Shown piece by piece: positions 17,020-26,239 of a DNA stretch of 64,000 nt. Numbering within the stretch: position 1 is the first letter of the stretch; every line of letters starts with the position of its first letter. The DNA is from Nocardia ignorata NBRC 108230 (GTDB taxonomy: Bacteria; Actinomycetota; Actinomycetes; Mycobacteriales; Mycobacteriaceae): assembly GCF_001612905.1 (NCBI RefSeq), contig NZ_BDBI01000035.1:37510-101509 (forward strand), read 5' to 3'. A program made the position numbers and the translations under genes. The notes below the pieces were generated by a model, which saw only the letters and a program-made list of their open reading frames with translations, did no database searches and was not told the DNA's origin.

Positions 17020-17721
17020 GTGAACTATCCACAGCAGCCGCCGTACCCGCCTCCCGGCGGCGCTCAGTTCCAGCCACAGCCTTGGTACCCGCCCCCGCAG
17101 CAATATGCCGCACCGTACCCACACCGGCCGACGCAATGGCCGCCGGTTCCGCCGCCGAAGTCCGGTAGTAGCACCTGGATCGTGCTGGCAGGCGTGGTGG
17201 TTGTCATCCTGCTCGTCGTGGCTGCGGTCGTCGCTATCCGCTCGTGGAATCGATCGCAGCTGGATCCGATGCAACGTGTTTTTCCGGGGCTCTTGCCGGA
17301 GGAGCGCTATGAGGGGACGGGTTTCCAGGACACACGGTGTACCCGGGGGACCGCGCAAGAGCCGCCGTCGACAACGACGGGCGGGCCGCCGATGCCTGCG
17401 GCACTCCTCGCCTCCGGCTGGGACCATGCCTGGGGGTGTGTCAACTCCGGCGGCGAACCCACCTTCACCATCCTGCAGTTCACCGGTCCGAACGAAGTAC
17501 GGGATGTGCTCGGCCGCATTCCGGGCGCCCGCCAGTCGTCCGGAACCAATGATGGGGTCGCCTACACGAACTACCAAGCCAGCGGGGACAACGGGCGCCC
17601 TTACATGTTCACGTCCTTCCCCGGTGACTCCGAACGGGATCTCTTCCTGATCTACACCTACGGAACCGATTTCCAGGATCAGCTCGATTCCTGGATCAAG
17701 CACACCGCCCCGCTCGGCTGA
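17020..17721 (+). CDS. Proline-rich single-span membrane protein, unknown
   Basis: 233 residues. The N-terminal ~45 residues are Pro/Gln/Tyr-rich (YPQQPPYPPPGG and similar). One membrane span (WIVLAGVVVVILLVVAAVVAI, about 50-70) follows, then an outward domain of ~160 residues. Two cysteines (DTRCTRG and WGCVNSGG) may form a disulfide. Similar layouts are common among actinobacterial cell-surface proteins. GTG 17020 is preferred because VNYPQQP looks like a native start; TTG 16933 and ATG 16987 are in frame upstream. No family recognised. Confidence 0.6.
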   Translation: MNYPQQPPYPPPGGAQFQPQPWYPPPQQYAAPYPHRPTQWPPVPPPKSGSSTWIVLAGVVVVILLVVAAVVAIRSWNRSQLDPMQRVFPGLLPEERYEGTGFQDTRCTRGTAQEPPSTTTGGPPMPAALLASGWDHAWGCVNSGGEPTFTILQFTGPNEVRDVLGRIPGARQSSGTNDGVAYTNYQASGDNGRPYMFTSFPGDSERDLFLIYTYGTDFQDQLDSWIKHTAPLG

Positions 17722-17731
17722 TGGGCCTCGG

Positions 17732-18496
17732 CTAGAGAAGTGCGGCGGCGTCTACCGAGGTCAGGCCGCCGTCGACGCGTAGGTCGTGGCCGTTGACGTA
17801 GGAAGCCTCGGCGGAGGCGAGGAACGCGACGGCGGCGGCGATGTCGTCGACGGTGCCGATCCGGCCGGCAGGGGAGAGGGCCGCGACTCCGGCCTGCGCC
17901 GACTCGGAGAGTTCGGCGCGGAAGGCCGGTGTGTCGATGTAGCCGGGGCTCACCGAATTGACCCGAATACGCCGTGGCGCCAATTCCGCCGCGAGCGTGC
18001 GCGTCAGATTGTGCACTGCCGCCTTACTCGCCGAATACAACGCCGCACCCGGCACCCCACGGTGCAGGCCGAACGACGCGTTGATGACGATGGAACCGTG
18101 GTCGACCAGCACCGGCAACGCCTTCTGAATCGTGAAGAACGCCCCCTTGAAATTGCTGTCGATCACCTGCCCGAACAGCTCGTCGTTCACCTGCTCGATC
18201 GACTGGAACGACCCGATCCCCGCATTGGTGAACACCACATCGAGCCGCCCGAACCGCTCGGAGATCGCCGCCATCACAGCATCGAGATCGTCGAGATCAG
18301 CCATGTCCCCGGCCACCCCGACCGCCTGATCACCCAACTCCTCGACCGCCGCATCGAGCCGCCCCTTGTCCCGGCCGGTCACCACAACCCGCCCACCCTC
18401 CTCGATCAACCGCCGCGCGGCCGCCAACCCCATCCCGCTGCTACCCCCGGTAACCAGAGCGATCTTCCCGTCGAACCGAAACCCGTTGTGCGTCAT
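17732..18496 (-). CDS. Short-chain dehydrogenase/reductase
   Basis: 254 residues, classical SDR. It has the nucleotide-binding TGGSSGMG (~17-24), NAGIG, a catalytic Ser in INASFG, YSASK with Tyr and Lys, and the C-terminal VNGHDLRVDGG. The order and spacing are those of NAD(P)-dependent classical SDRs. The start is ATG 18496; a longer reading to 18574 has no support. It converges on the proline-rich protein gene (10 bp between stops). Substrate unknown. Confidence 0.88.
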   Translation of the reverse strand: MTHNGFRFDGKIALVTGGSSGMGLAAARRLIEEGGRVVVTGRDKGRLDAAVEELGDQAVGVAGDMADLDDLDAVMAAISERFGRLDVVFTNAGIGSFQSIEQVNDELFGQVIDSNFKGAFFTIQKALPVLVDHGSIVINASFGLHRGVPGAALYSASKAAVHNLTRTLAAELAPRRIRVNSVSPGYIDTPAFRAELSESAQAGVAALSPAGRIGTVDDIAAAVAFLASAEASYVNGHDLRVDGGLTSVDAAALL

Positions 18497-18616
18497 GCAC
18501 TCACCTTGCGCCTCCGCTGGGAAGACAAACAGTGCGCGTTTATCAGGGGTGTGCCACCACCACCCTGACGGCACAGAACGGCGGATGCTCAGCGCGAGAC
18601 CAGCTTCTTCCCCGTG

Positions 18617-19384
18617 CTAGCGGGGAGCGCGGGCGCAGACCCGAACAGTGGGTGGTGCGTACAGCCACCGCTGTTCGTCATCCAATTCTCGCTGCGCCAC
18701 CGCGATCGTCTCGCGTGGGACTCCGTGGGCTACCAGAGCTTCGTGCGCCTGTGCCCAGGTGAGGCTCCACATGCGAGCCATCGGTGAACCACCGCGAAAG
18801 AACGGAATATCGGCGTCGGCCCGGATATCGACGAGCCCGAGCGCCGCCAACCGTGTGGGCAGGGTGCGTGCCCACGATTGGCTGGCACCCGCGGTTTCGG
18901 TGGACCGAGCGAAGGCCCGCCAGACTTCCCCGAATGCCCCCGGCATCTCACCGAGCACACCGAGCCCATCGCCTTCCTCGAGCACGAGCACCCCGCCCGG
19001 TGCCAATGCCCGAGCCAATCTCTCCATTACGACTTGTCTTTCGGCGATGTGGAGCAGTACGAACCGGGTATGGACGAAATCGAAGGCGCCCGCGGGGAGA
19101 GGATCGGTGACGAGGTCCATCCGGACGGTTTCACCACCGAGGTCCGGCAAGTCGGTGAGATGACGCGGATCGGCGTCCACTGCCAGTACTCGGCCACCGG
19201 GCAGCGCAACGGTGCACAGCCAGCGTGCGAAAGACCCGCCACCAGCTCCGGCCTCGAGGCAACGCCAGCCGGCAGACACGCCGAGGTGTTGCGCCAGCGC
19301 GATACTCCCTGGGTCGTACGCCGCGCCGAGCAAGCTCAGACGTTCCTCCGCAAGACTCCAGTGGTTGGGCAGCGTGTAGTCCAT
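18617..19384 (-). CDS. Class I SAM-dependent methyltransferase
   Basis: 255 residues. Motif I is LEAGAGGGSFARWL, an acidic end of strand 2 in VLAVDADPRHL follows, then DFVHTRFVLLHI and the post-motif ALAPGGVLVLEEGD. ATG 19384 is chosen because TAGCGT (complement of 19391-19396) lies exactly 6 bp upstream, the leaderless layout; TTG 19390 is two codons earlier. Substrate unknown. Confidence 0.85.
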   Translation of the reverse strand: MDYTLPNHWSLAEERLSLLGAAYDPGSIALAQHLGVSAGWRCLEAGAGGGSFARWLCTVALPGGRVLAVDADPRHLTDLPDLGGETVRMDLVTDPLPAGAFDFVHTRFVLLHIAERQVVMERLARALAPGGVLVLEEGDGLGVLGEMPGAFGEVWRAFARSTETAGASQSWARTLPTRLAALGLVDIRADADIPFFRGGSPMARMWSLTWAQAHEALVAHGVPRETIAVAQRELDDEQRWLYAPPTVRVCARAPR

Positions 19385-19485
19385 CCTCAAACGCTAGGAC
19401 CGTCGACCTGAACGTCAAGGTGATTCGGCGACCTCCGGCGACGCGAGTGGTCGACGCCACAGGCGACGTTTACCGCTGTTCTGTC

Positions 19486-20334
19486 TCAGGCGGATTCGGT
19501 GAGGTGGAGGTGGGGGAGGGTGGTCAGGCGGGCGTGGGTGGCTGTGCCGGGTTTCGGGTTGTAGAGGACCACGGACCAATTGGGGTTGTCGGCGACGGTG
19601 AGGGTTGTCGCGTCGAAGAACAGTTCGCCGGCTTCGGGGTGGAGTAGGGCGTTGACCGCTTGCGCGGGGACACCCACCTCGTGCCGGTCCCACAGTTGTG
19701 CGAATTCGGGTGACGATGCCACGAGTTCTTCTGCCACACGGTCGAATTCCTCGTCGTGCGGGGCGAGTGCCGCGTCGGCACGGTAGGCCGCGACAACACC
19801 CGGCGCCGCAGCGGCCCAGATCTCGGGCAGACCACGATAGCGGGGACTGGTGAAGAAGGTGACGAGGCAGTTGTGTGGTTCCCCGTCGTCGCATCCGAAG
19901 ATCCGACCGGCAAGAGTGTTGAACGCGAGGATGTTCCAGTAGCGGTCGCGCACCACGGCGGGCCCACGCTCCCACCCGTCGAGAAGCGCCCGGATTTCCG
20001 CGGTCACCTCCGTCCCCGATCCATTCGCGGGCGGCGGGTTGAGTCCGGCGAGCAAATACAGGTGCGCCCGTTCGGACTCGTTCATTCGCAGAACCCCCGC
20101 GACGGCATCCAGAACATCACCGGAGACCGAAATATCACGTCCTTGCTCGAGCCACGTATACCAAGACACCCCGACCCCCGCCAGCATCGCGACCTCCTCG
20201 CGCCGCAACCCGGGCGTCCGCCGCCGCCCACCCACGGGCAACCCCACCTCACCGGGAGATATCCGCTCCCGCCGAGCCCGCAGAAACTCGCGCAATTGTT
20301 CACGCCGCCGAACCGATGCCGCACCGACCATCAC
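19486..20334 (-). CDS. XRE regulator with MmyB-like ligand-binding domain
   Basis: 282 residues. The N-terminal HTH contains RRRTPGLRREEVAMLAGVGVSWYTWLEQGR, the signature of the MmyB/ScbR-like group. The C-terminal domain (~105-270) is the MmyB-type PAS-like ligand domain with ARDRYWNILAFN-like and TSPRYRGLPEIW segments. Such regulators often control an adjacent oxidoreductase. Here the nearest downstream gene on the same strand is the methyltransferase, about 100 bp away, so the target is uncertain. Confidence 0.87.
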   Translation of the reverse strand: MMVGAASVRRREQLREFLRARRERISPGEVGLPVGGRRRTPGLRREEVAMLAGVGVSWYTWLEQGRDISVSGDVLDAVAGVLRMNESERAHLYLLAGLNPPPANGSGTEVTAEIRALLDGWERGPAVVRDRYWNILAFNTLAGRIFGCDDGEPHNCLVTFFTSPRYRGLPEIWAAAAPGVVAAYRADAALAPHDEEFDRVAEELVASSPEFAQLWDRHEVGVPAQAVNALLHPEAGELFFDATTLTVADNPNWSVVLYNPKPGTATHARLTTLPHLHLTESA

Positions 20335-20410
20335 TCCAACGTAGTCACCTGCGCCGGTGCCGCGCTGAGCGCGGAGCGCGGAGCCGAGGTCGGACCGCGG
20401 GCGTGCGGTG

Positions 20411-21328
20411 TCATCTGAGGACGCGCACGCACAACGTCGTTCTGCTGAAGGAAGTCATCGGGCCGGTGTGATCGATGTGGATGACGGCGTCGGCGGTGGG
20501 AAAGTCCGGCTGGCATCCGAGGAACGAGGCGGTTCCCAAGACCTCGACCTGAGCTCTCGGATCGGTGCACGCGGCCGGTTGGAGGTCGGGGTTCGGGTCG
20601 TCGCCCCAGGTTTCGGACTTCGTGTTGTACACGCATTCCCCCGTCTTCGCGCTGCCTACCCACCACGTCGGTGGTGCCGAGGTCGTTGTCGGTCCGAGCG
20701 CCCATGCCGGAATGGGCTCTTTGGGTGGCGCGGGCAGCTGCGGATCGATACCGATCGTGATCGCCGAGATCACGAACGCCGTGACGGCGGCCGGGACCGC
20801 GAAGCCGACGATCTGCCAGCGTCGATAGAGCGGCTTTCCCGGTGGCATCGGCGGCCACGGATGATCCCTGGGTGCGTCGAGCGCACCGATCCTGATCCGG
20901 TGATACAGATTCGCGAGCATCATGACCGGGTTGATCACCAACGAGTACTTGCCCCACCAACCGCGCCACAGGCTGTCCGCGGTGAGGTCACGGTACGTGC
21001 TCACGCCACAGGCGCGACAGAACGGACCGTCGACCTTGAAGCTCTGAGATGTGAGGAGCATCCCGCGGTGCCCGCGTAGGGCTGCCCGCACGGCCGGAAC
21101 CGCGCCGCAATGACGACAGCGGATCGGCGGTTGGAGAAGGTGAAAACTATTCGAGGACAACGGGTCCCGATCTGAGAATGGCGAGTTGGGTCCGCCGCGA
21201 CGTGCACGGTCGAGCGATCCTAGCGCCGTCCCTGTGCTGTCCGCGAGATGGAACCGTGGGCCGATCGGTGGGAACGTCAGGGACCCGACTTTGACGCCGA
21301 ACCGATGCCGCACCGGCTGAGACACCAA
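20411..21328 (-). CDS. Membrane protein with zinc-ribbon N-terminus and LppU/SCO3897-like C-terminus
   Basis: Up to 305 residues. A cysteine pair CRHCG and a second pair CRAC (~33 residues later) suggest a zinc ribbon. A WRGWWGKYSLVINP segment follows, then one hydrophobic span (VGFAVPAAVTAFVISAITIGI), and an outer domain starting VGSAKTGECVYN with further Cys, as in LppU/SCO3897 proteins. The first ~60 residues read poorly, so the true start may be an internal codon near 21160. Function unknown. It ends 76 bp from the start of the MmyB-type regulator gene. Confidence 0.65.
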   Translation of the reverse strand: MVSQPVRHRFGVKVGSLTFPPIGPRFHLADSTGTALGSLDRARRGGPNSPFSDRDPLSSNSFHLLQPPIRCRHCGAVPAVRAALRGHRGMLLTSQSFKVDGPFCRACGVSTYRDLTADSLWRGWWGKYSLVINPVMMLANLYHRIRIGALDAPRDHPWPPMPPGKPLYRRWQIVGFAVPAAVTAFVISAITIGIDPQLPAPPKEPIPAWALGPTTTSAPPTWWVGSAKTGECVYNTKSETWGDDPNPDLQPAACTDPRAQVEVLGTASFLGCQPDFPTADAVIHIDHTGPMTSFSRTTLCVRVLR

Positions 21329-21416
21329 CGTTGGTCACCCGGGCGCGGAGGTCGCGGAGTGCGCCGCATCGACCATGACTTCGCGGGTCGATGCGGTGCG
21401 GCACGCTCGGTAGGGG

Positions 21417-21740
21417 TCAATCGACGATTGCCGTTGCCTCGAGTTCCACCATCATGTCCGCCTCGAACAGGGCGTCCACGCCGATGAGTGAGGTGAAGGC
21501 GCCTGCCTGGTCGGGGGTCCAACCCGTGACGTAGAAGGTCAGGCGGAGTACGTCGGCGAAGGTGGCGCCTGCTCCGGCCAGGCCGACTGCGGTGTTGCGC
21601 AGGGCTTGGGCAACCTGTCCGGCGAGGTCGCCCGGTGCGACGGGCGTTCCATCGGCGAGACGGGAGACCTGCCCGCTGACCTGCACGTGCCGCGATCCGG
21701 TGCCCACAGCCACGTGGTGGTAGGGCGCGGGCTGCAGCAT
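21417..21740 (-). CDS. RidA/YjgF-family protein
   Basis: 107 residues. It shows VQVSGQVSR, AQALRNTAVGLAGAGATFADVLRLTFYVT and the C-terminal EADMMVELEATAIVD, all matching RidA-like deaminases. The usual Arg that binds the imine carboxylate near residue 105 is not at its normal place because the C-terminus ends AIVD, so it may be a RidA relative without imine deaminase activity. Divergent, 36 bp apart, from the HxlR-type regulator. Confidence 0.82.
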   Translation of the reverse strand: MLQPAPYHHVAVGTGSRHVQVSGQVSRLADGTPVAPGDLAGQVAQALRNTAVGLAGAGATFADVLRLTFYVTGWTPDQAGAFTSLIGVDALFEADMMVELEATAIVD

Positions 21741-21760
21741 TCCGGTGGGGACACTTCAAC

Positions 21761-21773
21761 GAAACCAGGTTTC
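21761..21773 (+). promoter_or_regulatory. Palindrome in the ridA-hxlR intergenic gap
   Basis: GAAACC-A-GGTTTC, perfect 6-bp arms. It lies in the 36-bp gap, ending 3 bp before the regulator ATG. Likely operator of the HxlR-type regulator. Confidence 0.5.
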
Positions 21774-21776
21774 AGC

Positions 21777-22158
21777 ATGGATACCGCCGACGAGCTCCGC
21801 ATCGACGCCGCGCACCGCGAGCTACTGGATCAGGTGCTCGACAAGTGGTCGCTCAGCGTCCTCAACGAACTCTGCGAGCGACCCGACCCGGTTCAACGAA
21901 CTGCGTCGCGCGATTCCCACGGTGACGCAGAAGTCGCTCACCGCGACGCTGCGCAGACTCGAGCGCAACGGGGTGATCGAACGGCACGTGGTCGGCACCC
22001 GCCCGGTCGCGGTCGAGTACCGGATCACCCCGCTCGGCAAAACCCTGCGCCATCCGGTCGAGGTCCTGCTCGCCTGGGCGGCCGAACAGATGCCCGCGAT
22101 CCACCGCGCCCGCGATGCCTATGACGAGCGTGAGGAAGCAGAACTGGGTGCCAGGTGA
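21777..22158 (+). pseudogene. HxlR-family transcriptional regulator, frameshifted
   Basis: From ATG 21777 the frame reads a normal HxlR start (MDTADELRIDAAHRELLD..., DKWSLSVLNELCERP). It then loses sense near 21885-21893. The frame one base further on continues the family exactly with RFNELRRAIPTVTQKSLTATLRRLERNGVIERHV and ends EEAELGAR at 22158. One extra base in the run CGACCCGACCCGG explains the break. It is either a recent pseudogene or a sequencing error. An intact product would be about 126 residues. Winged-helix HxlR proteins respond to electrophiles or small ligands and often sit divergent from the gene they control, here ridA. Confidence 0.8.
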
Positions 22159-22247
22159 ATCCGGTGGGCCTTGGCTCATCGGGGAGGACTCGACCGCAAC
22201 GTCGTCGCCTGCGGGTCTGTGTCGGTACCCGGGCTTAGGCTGACCAC

Positions 22248-22847
22248 GTGTCGGTGCTGCCTCTGATCTTCACCGCTGGCTGGGCCAGTGGCATCAATGC
22301 GTACGCGGTGGTGTTCCTGCTCGGCCTGTTCGGGCGGATCGGCTGGACCGACGACGTGCCCGCCGGTTTGGAACGCACCGACGTGCTCGTCGCGGCAGGC
22401 GTGCTGTTCCTCATCGAAGCCGTGGCCGACAAGATCCCGTACCTGGATTCCTTCTGGGATGCGGTGCACACGGTCGTGCGCCCGGCCTCCGGTGCGGTGG
22501 TGTCGGCTCTGATCGCCGGACAAGACGATTCGCTGCCCACGCTGTTCGCCGCCGCCGTGGGCGGCACGACCGCGCTGGCCAGTCACATCGTCAAAGCCGG
22601 TACCCGGATGGCCATCAACACCTCACCGGAACCGGTCACCAATATCGCGGTGAGTACCGTCGAGGACTTGAGCGTCGGCGGCATCATCACGCTCGCGGTG
22701 TTCTTCCCGGTCCTCGCGGCCGTCATCGCCGCGATCCTGCTGGCGGTCGGGTTGTGGGTCGTGTACCTGTGCGCCAGCCGGATCCGCCGCTACCTGCGCC
22801 GAAGAAGGGAACGGCGCGAGACTCGGGCGGTCGACGCACTCGAGTAG
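22248..22847 (+). CDS. DUF4126 membrane protein
   Basis: 199 residues with four to five hydrophobic spans. The family pattern FTAGWASGINAYAVVFLLGLFGRIG opens the protein, followed by IEAVADKIPYLDSFWD. GTG 22248 has TAGGCT at 22236-22241, exactly 6 bp upstream, the leaderless layout. The C-terminus is a basic tail. Function unknown. Confidence 0.82.
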   Translation: MSVLPLIFTAGWASGINAYAVVFLLGLFGRIGWTDDVPAGLERTDVLVAAGVLFLIEAVADKIPYLDSFWDAVHTVVRPASGAVVSALIAGQDDSLPTLFAAAVGGTTALASHIVKAGTRMAINTSPEPVTNIAVSTVEDLSVGGIITLAVFFPVLAAVIAAILLAVGLWVVYLCASRIRRYLRRRRERRETRAVDALE

Positions 22848-22848
22848 A

Positions 22849-23859
22849 TCACCGCACCTGCGGCGCCACCTTGGATCCGAGCAGATCGATGGTGTGCAGC
22901 ACCTTCTCCGGCGGCAGTGTGCCCACGCTGGTGTGCAGCATGAACCGGTCCAGGCCGAGGGTGTCGCGGACGTCGGCGATCTTGGCGGCCACGTAGTCGG
23001 GGGTGCCGACGAACAACGACCCACTCTGGGAACGCAGCGCGTCGAACTGCTGGCGCGTCATCGGACCCCAACCACGCTCGCGTCCGATCACCGACATCGC
23101 CATCGCGTACGGCTCGTAGAAATCGGCGACCGCCTGCTCGTCGGTGTCGGCGATGTACCCGTGCGCGTGCACCGCCACCGGCTGCTTCTCGTGCCCACCT
23201 TCGGCCAGCGCCCGGTGATACAGCTCCACCAGCGGCTTGAACCGCGCGGGCTGCCCGCCGATGATGGCGATCGCCAGCGGCAGGCCGAGCAGTCCGGCGC
23301 GGATCACCGATTCGGGGCTGCCGCCGACCGCGATCCACACCGGCAGCGGCCGGTCGTCGGTGCGCGGGTAGACGGTGGCCTCGCGCAGCGGTGCGCGGAA
23401 CCGGCCGGACCAGGTGACCGGCTCCTCCTCGCGCAGCCGAAGCAGCAGGCCGAGTTTCTCCTCGAAGAGCGCGTCGTAGTCGCCCAGGTCGTAACCGAAC
23501 AGCGGGAACGATTCGGTGAAAGACCCACGCCCGGCCATCAATTCGGCCCGCCCGTTCGACAAGCCGTCCAGGGTCGCGAAGTCCTGATACACGCGCACCG
23601 GATCGTCGGAGCTGAGCACGGTCACCGCGCTGGTCAGCTGGATCCGTTCGGTGCGGGCCGCGGCCGCGGCCAGGACGACGGCGGGTGCGGAGGCGGCGAA
23701 ATCCTGGCGGTGGTGCTCGCCGACGCCGTACACATCCAGGCCCGCGGCCTCGGTGGCCACGGCCTCGTCGACCACCTGACGCAGCCGCTCGGCCGCCGTC
23801 GGCGCGGGCCGATCGCCCGTGGGGTACCGCTCGGCGAAGGTGGTGAGCCCCAGTTCCAT
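22849..23859 (-). CDS. LLM-class (luciferase-like) flavin-dependent oxidoreductase
   Basis: 336 residues. Typical bacterial luciferase-like segments are GVGEHH near residue 45, ERIQLTSAVTVLSSDDPVRVYQDFATLDGLSNGRAEL, and PLPVWIAVGGSPESV. ATG 23859 has an ACGAGG ribosome site. It converges on the DUF4126 gene with one base between the stop codons, and is divergent from the FdhF-type gene. FMN or F420 could be the cofactor; the sequence does not decide. Confidence 0.88.
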   Translation of the reverse strand: MELGLTTFAERYPTGDRPAPTAAERLRQVVDEAVATEAAGLDVYGVGEHHRQDFAASAPAVVLAAAAARTERIQLTSAVTVLSSDDPVRVYQDFATLDGLSNGRAELMAGRGSFTESFPLFGYDLGDYDALFEEKLGLLLRLREEEPVTWSGRFRAPLREATVYPRTDDRPLPVWIAVGGSPESVIRAGLLGLPLAIAIIGGQPARFKPLVELYHRALAEGGHEKQPVAVHAHGYIADTDEQAVADFYEPYAMAMSVIGRERGWGPMTRQQFDALRSQSGSLFVGTPDYVAAKIADVRDTLGLDRFMLHTSVGTLPPEKVLHTIDLLGSKVAPQVR

Positions 23860-23901
23860 GTGAACCTCGTTTCCAGGTCGCGTTCTGTTCCCCAGTCTAA
23901 A

Positions 23902-23934
23902 CGGACCGTGGTCCGATATCATTCCCGTTATGCT
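23902..23934 (+). promoter_or_regulatory. Promoter of the FdhF-type gene with operator-like palindrome
   Basis: TATGCT at 23929-23934 lies 6 bp before ATG 23941 (leaderless layout). The inverted repeat CGGACC-GT-GGTCCG at 23902-23915 covers the expected -35 position and also lies in the control region of the divergent flavin oxidoreductase gene. Confidence 0.5.
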
Positions 23935-23940
23935 GGCCTC

Positions 23941-26226
23941 ATGATCGAGGACCCCGCCGACGACCTGACGGTCACGCCACCGAAGCAGTGGGCGGTCGGT
24001 GTTCCCGCCGTGGTCAACGCGCTGAAGTACTCCCTGTCGCAGAGCACGCTGCCGCGCACCGCGCTCACCTTGCTGAACATCAATCAGACCGATGGTTTCG
24101 ACTGTCCTGGTTGCGCGTGGCCGGAGCCGAAGCATCGGACCACCAACGAGTACTGCGAGAACGGCGCACGCCACATCGCCGACGAGTCGACCACGCGTCG
24201 CGTCACCGTCGATTTCTTCCGCGAGCATCCGGTCGCCGAACTCGACACGATGTCGGACTACTGGCTCAACCAGCAGGGCCGCCTCACCGAACCCATGGTC
24301 AAGCGGCCGGGCGCCACACATTACGAACCCATCGGCTGGGACGACGCCCTCGACCTCGTCGCCACCACCTTGCGCGGCCTCGACTCGCCGGACGAAGCCG
24401 TGTTCTACACCTCGGGCAGACTCAGCAACGAGGCCGCGTTCCTGCTGCAACTGTTCGTGCGCGCCTACGGCACCAACAATCTGCCCGACTGCTCGAACAT
24501 GTGCCACGAATCCAGCGGGTCGGCGCTCACCGAAACCCTCGGTGTCGGCAAGGGCAGCGTGTCGCTGGACGACATCTACCAGGCCGACCTGATCTTCGTC
24601 GTCGGCCAGAACCCCGGCACCAACCACCCGCGCATGCTCTCGGCGCTGGAGCAGACCAAACGCAACGGCGGCACGATCATCGCGGTCAACCCGCTGCCCG
24701 AGGCCGGGCTCATCCGGTTCAAGAATCCGCAGAAGGCGCGCGGTGTGCTCGGTCGCGGCACCGCCATCGCCGACCAATTCCTCAAGATCCGCCCCGGCGG
24801 CGACCTCGCCCTGTTCCGCATGCTGAACCGGCTGCTGCTCGACGCCGAGGACGCCGCGCCGGGCACGGTGCTCGACCACGAGTTCATCGCCCAGAACACC
24901 AGTGGTTTCGAGGAATTCGCCGAACACGCTCGCGCGATCGGCTGGGAGACCGCACTCGCGGCCACCGGGCTCACGCGCGAGGAGATCGAGCAGGTGCACG
25001 GGCGGGTGCTGGCGAGCAAGAAGATCATCGTGTGCTGGGCGATGGGTCTCACCCAGCACAAACACGGTGTGCCGACCATCCGCGAGATCGTCGATTTCCT
25101 GCTGCTGCGCGGCAATATCGGTCGCCCCGGTGCGGGAGTGTGCCCGGTGCGCGGGCACAGCAATGTGCAGGGCGACCGCACGATGGGCATCTGGGAACGG
25201 CCGCCGCAGGCGTTCCTCGACGCGCTGGAAAAGGAGTTCGCGTTCACTCCGCCCGCCGCGCACGGCCTGGATTCGGTCGACGCCATCCGCGCCATGCGCG
25301 ACGGCAACGCGAAGGTATTCGTCGGTGTCGCGGGCAATTTCGTGCGCGCCACCCCCGACAGCGAGGTCACCGAGGCGGCATTGCGCCGCTGTGCGCTCAC
25401 CGTGCAGATCTCCACCAAGCTCAATCGCTCGCACACGGTGTGCGGTGATACCGCGCTGATCCTGCCGACACTCGGCCGCAGCGACCGCGACATTCAGGCA
25501 GGCGGCGAACAATTCGTCACCGTCGAGGACTCGATGAGCGAAGTGCACGCCTCGCGCGGGCGCCTCGACCCGGCCTCACCGCACCTGCTCAGCGAGGTGG
25601 CCATCATCTCCCGGCTCGCACGCCGCACGCTGGGAACCTCGGCGATTCCGTGGGAGGAGTTCGTCGCCGACTACGGGACCATCCGCGACCGCATCGCCCG
25701 CGTCGTGCCCGGTTTCGAGAACTTCAACGAGCGGGTGGCGCAGCCGGGCGGGCTGCGGTTGGCCAATCCGGTCAACGAGGGCGTCTTCCGAACCGCCACC
25801 GGCAAAGCGCGGTTCACCTGCAACGAGGTGACCGCGCTCGACGTGCCGCCGGGTTACCTTGTGCTGCAGTCACTGCGGTCCCACGACCAGTGGAACACCA
25901 TTCCCTACGGCAGCGACGACCGCTATCGCGGCATCCACCACGCGCGCCGGGTGGTGCTGGTCAACCCCGACGACCTCGCCGAACGCGGCCTGGCCGACGG
26001 CGACACCGTCGACATCGTCAGCGTGTGGCACGACGGCAGCGAACGGCGCGCCGAGAAGTTCGTCGTCGTCGCCTACCCGGCGAGCCGGGGTTCGGCGGCG
26101 GCCTACTACCCGGAGACCAACGTCCTGGTCCCCCTCGACAGCGTCGCCGACATCAGCAACACCCCGACCTCGAAGGGCATCGTCGTCCGCCTCGAACCCG
26201 TCACGACCGATCCCGACGTCGGCTAA
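23941..26226 (+). CDS. FdhF/YdeP-family molybdopterin oxidoreductase
   Basis: 761 residues, the usual length of the FdhF/YdeP group (Rv2900c-like). The N-terminus has the family motif FDCPGCAWPEP in place of the classical four-Cys iron-sulfur site. SNMCHESSGSAL supplies a Cys likely to ligate molybdenum. The GNIGRPGAGVCPVRGHSNVQGDRTMGI and C-terminal molydopterin dinucleotide-binding segments are present. The group is formate dehydrogenase-like but its substrate is mostly unknown. ATG 23941 is set by the leaderless -10; the frame is open much further upstream. Confidence 0.9.
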   Translation: MIEDPADDLTVTPPKQWAVGVPAVVNALKYSLSQSTLPRTALTLLNINQTDGFDCPGCAWPEPKHRTTNEYCENGARHIADESTTRRVTVDFFREHPVAELDTMSDYWLNQQGRLTEPMVKRPGATHYEPIGWDDALDLVATTLRGLDSPDEAVFYTSGRLSNEAAFLLQLFVRAYGTNNLPDCSNMCHESSGSALTETLGVGKGSVSLDDIYQADLIFVVGQNPGTNHPRMLSALEQTKRNGGTIIAVNPLPEAGLIRFKNPQKARGVLGRGTAIADQFLKIRPGGDLALFRMLNRLLLDAEDAAPGTVLDHEFIAQNTSGFEEFAEHARAIGWETALAATGLTREEIEQVHGRVLASKKIIVCWAMGLTQHKHGVPTIREIVDFLLLRGNIGRPGAGVCPVRGHSNVQGDRTMGIWERPPQAFLDALEKEFAFTPPAAHGLDSVDAIRAMRDGNAKVFVGVAGNFVRATPDSEVTEAALRRCALTVQISTKLNRSHTVCGDTALILPTLGRSDRDIQAGGEQFVTVEDSMSEVHASRGRLDPASPHLLSEVAIISRLARRTLGTSAIPWEEFVADYGTIRDRIARVVPGFENFNERVAQPGGLRLANPVNEGVFRTATGKARFTCNEVTALDVPPGYLVLQSLRSHDQWNTIPYGSDDRYRGIHHARRVVLVNPDDLAERGLADGDTVDIVSVWHDGSERRAEKFVVVAYPASRGSAAAYYPETNVLVPLDSVADISNTPTSKGIVVRLEPVTTDPDVG

Positions 26227-26239
26227 GTACACTTCCGGT

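Noticed and set aside
22894..23940. Upstream extension of the FdhF-type reading frame by ~350 residues
   Set aside because: The extension is antisense to the flavin oxidoreductase gene; the leaderless -10 fixes ATG 23941.
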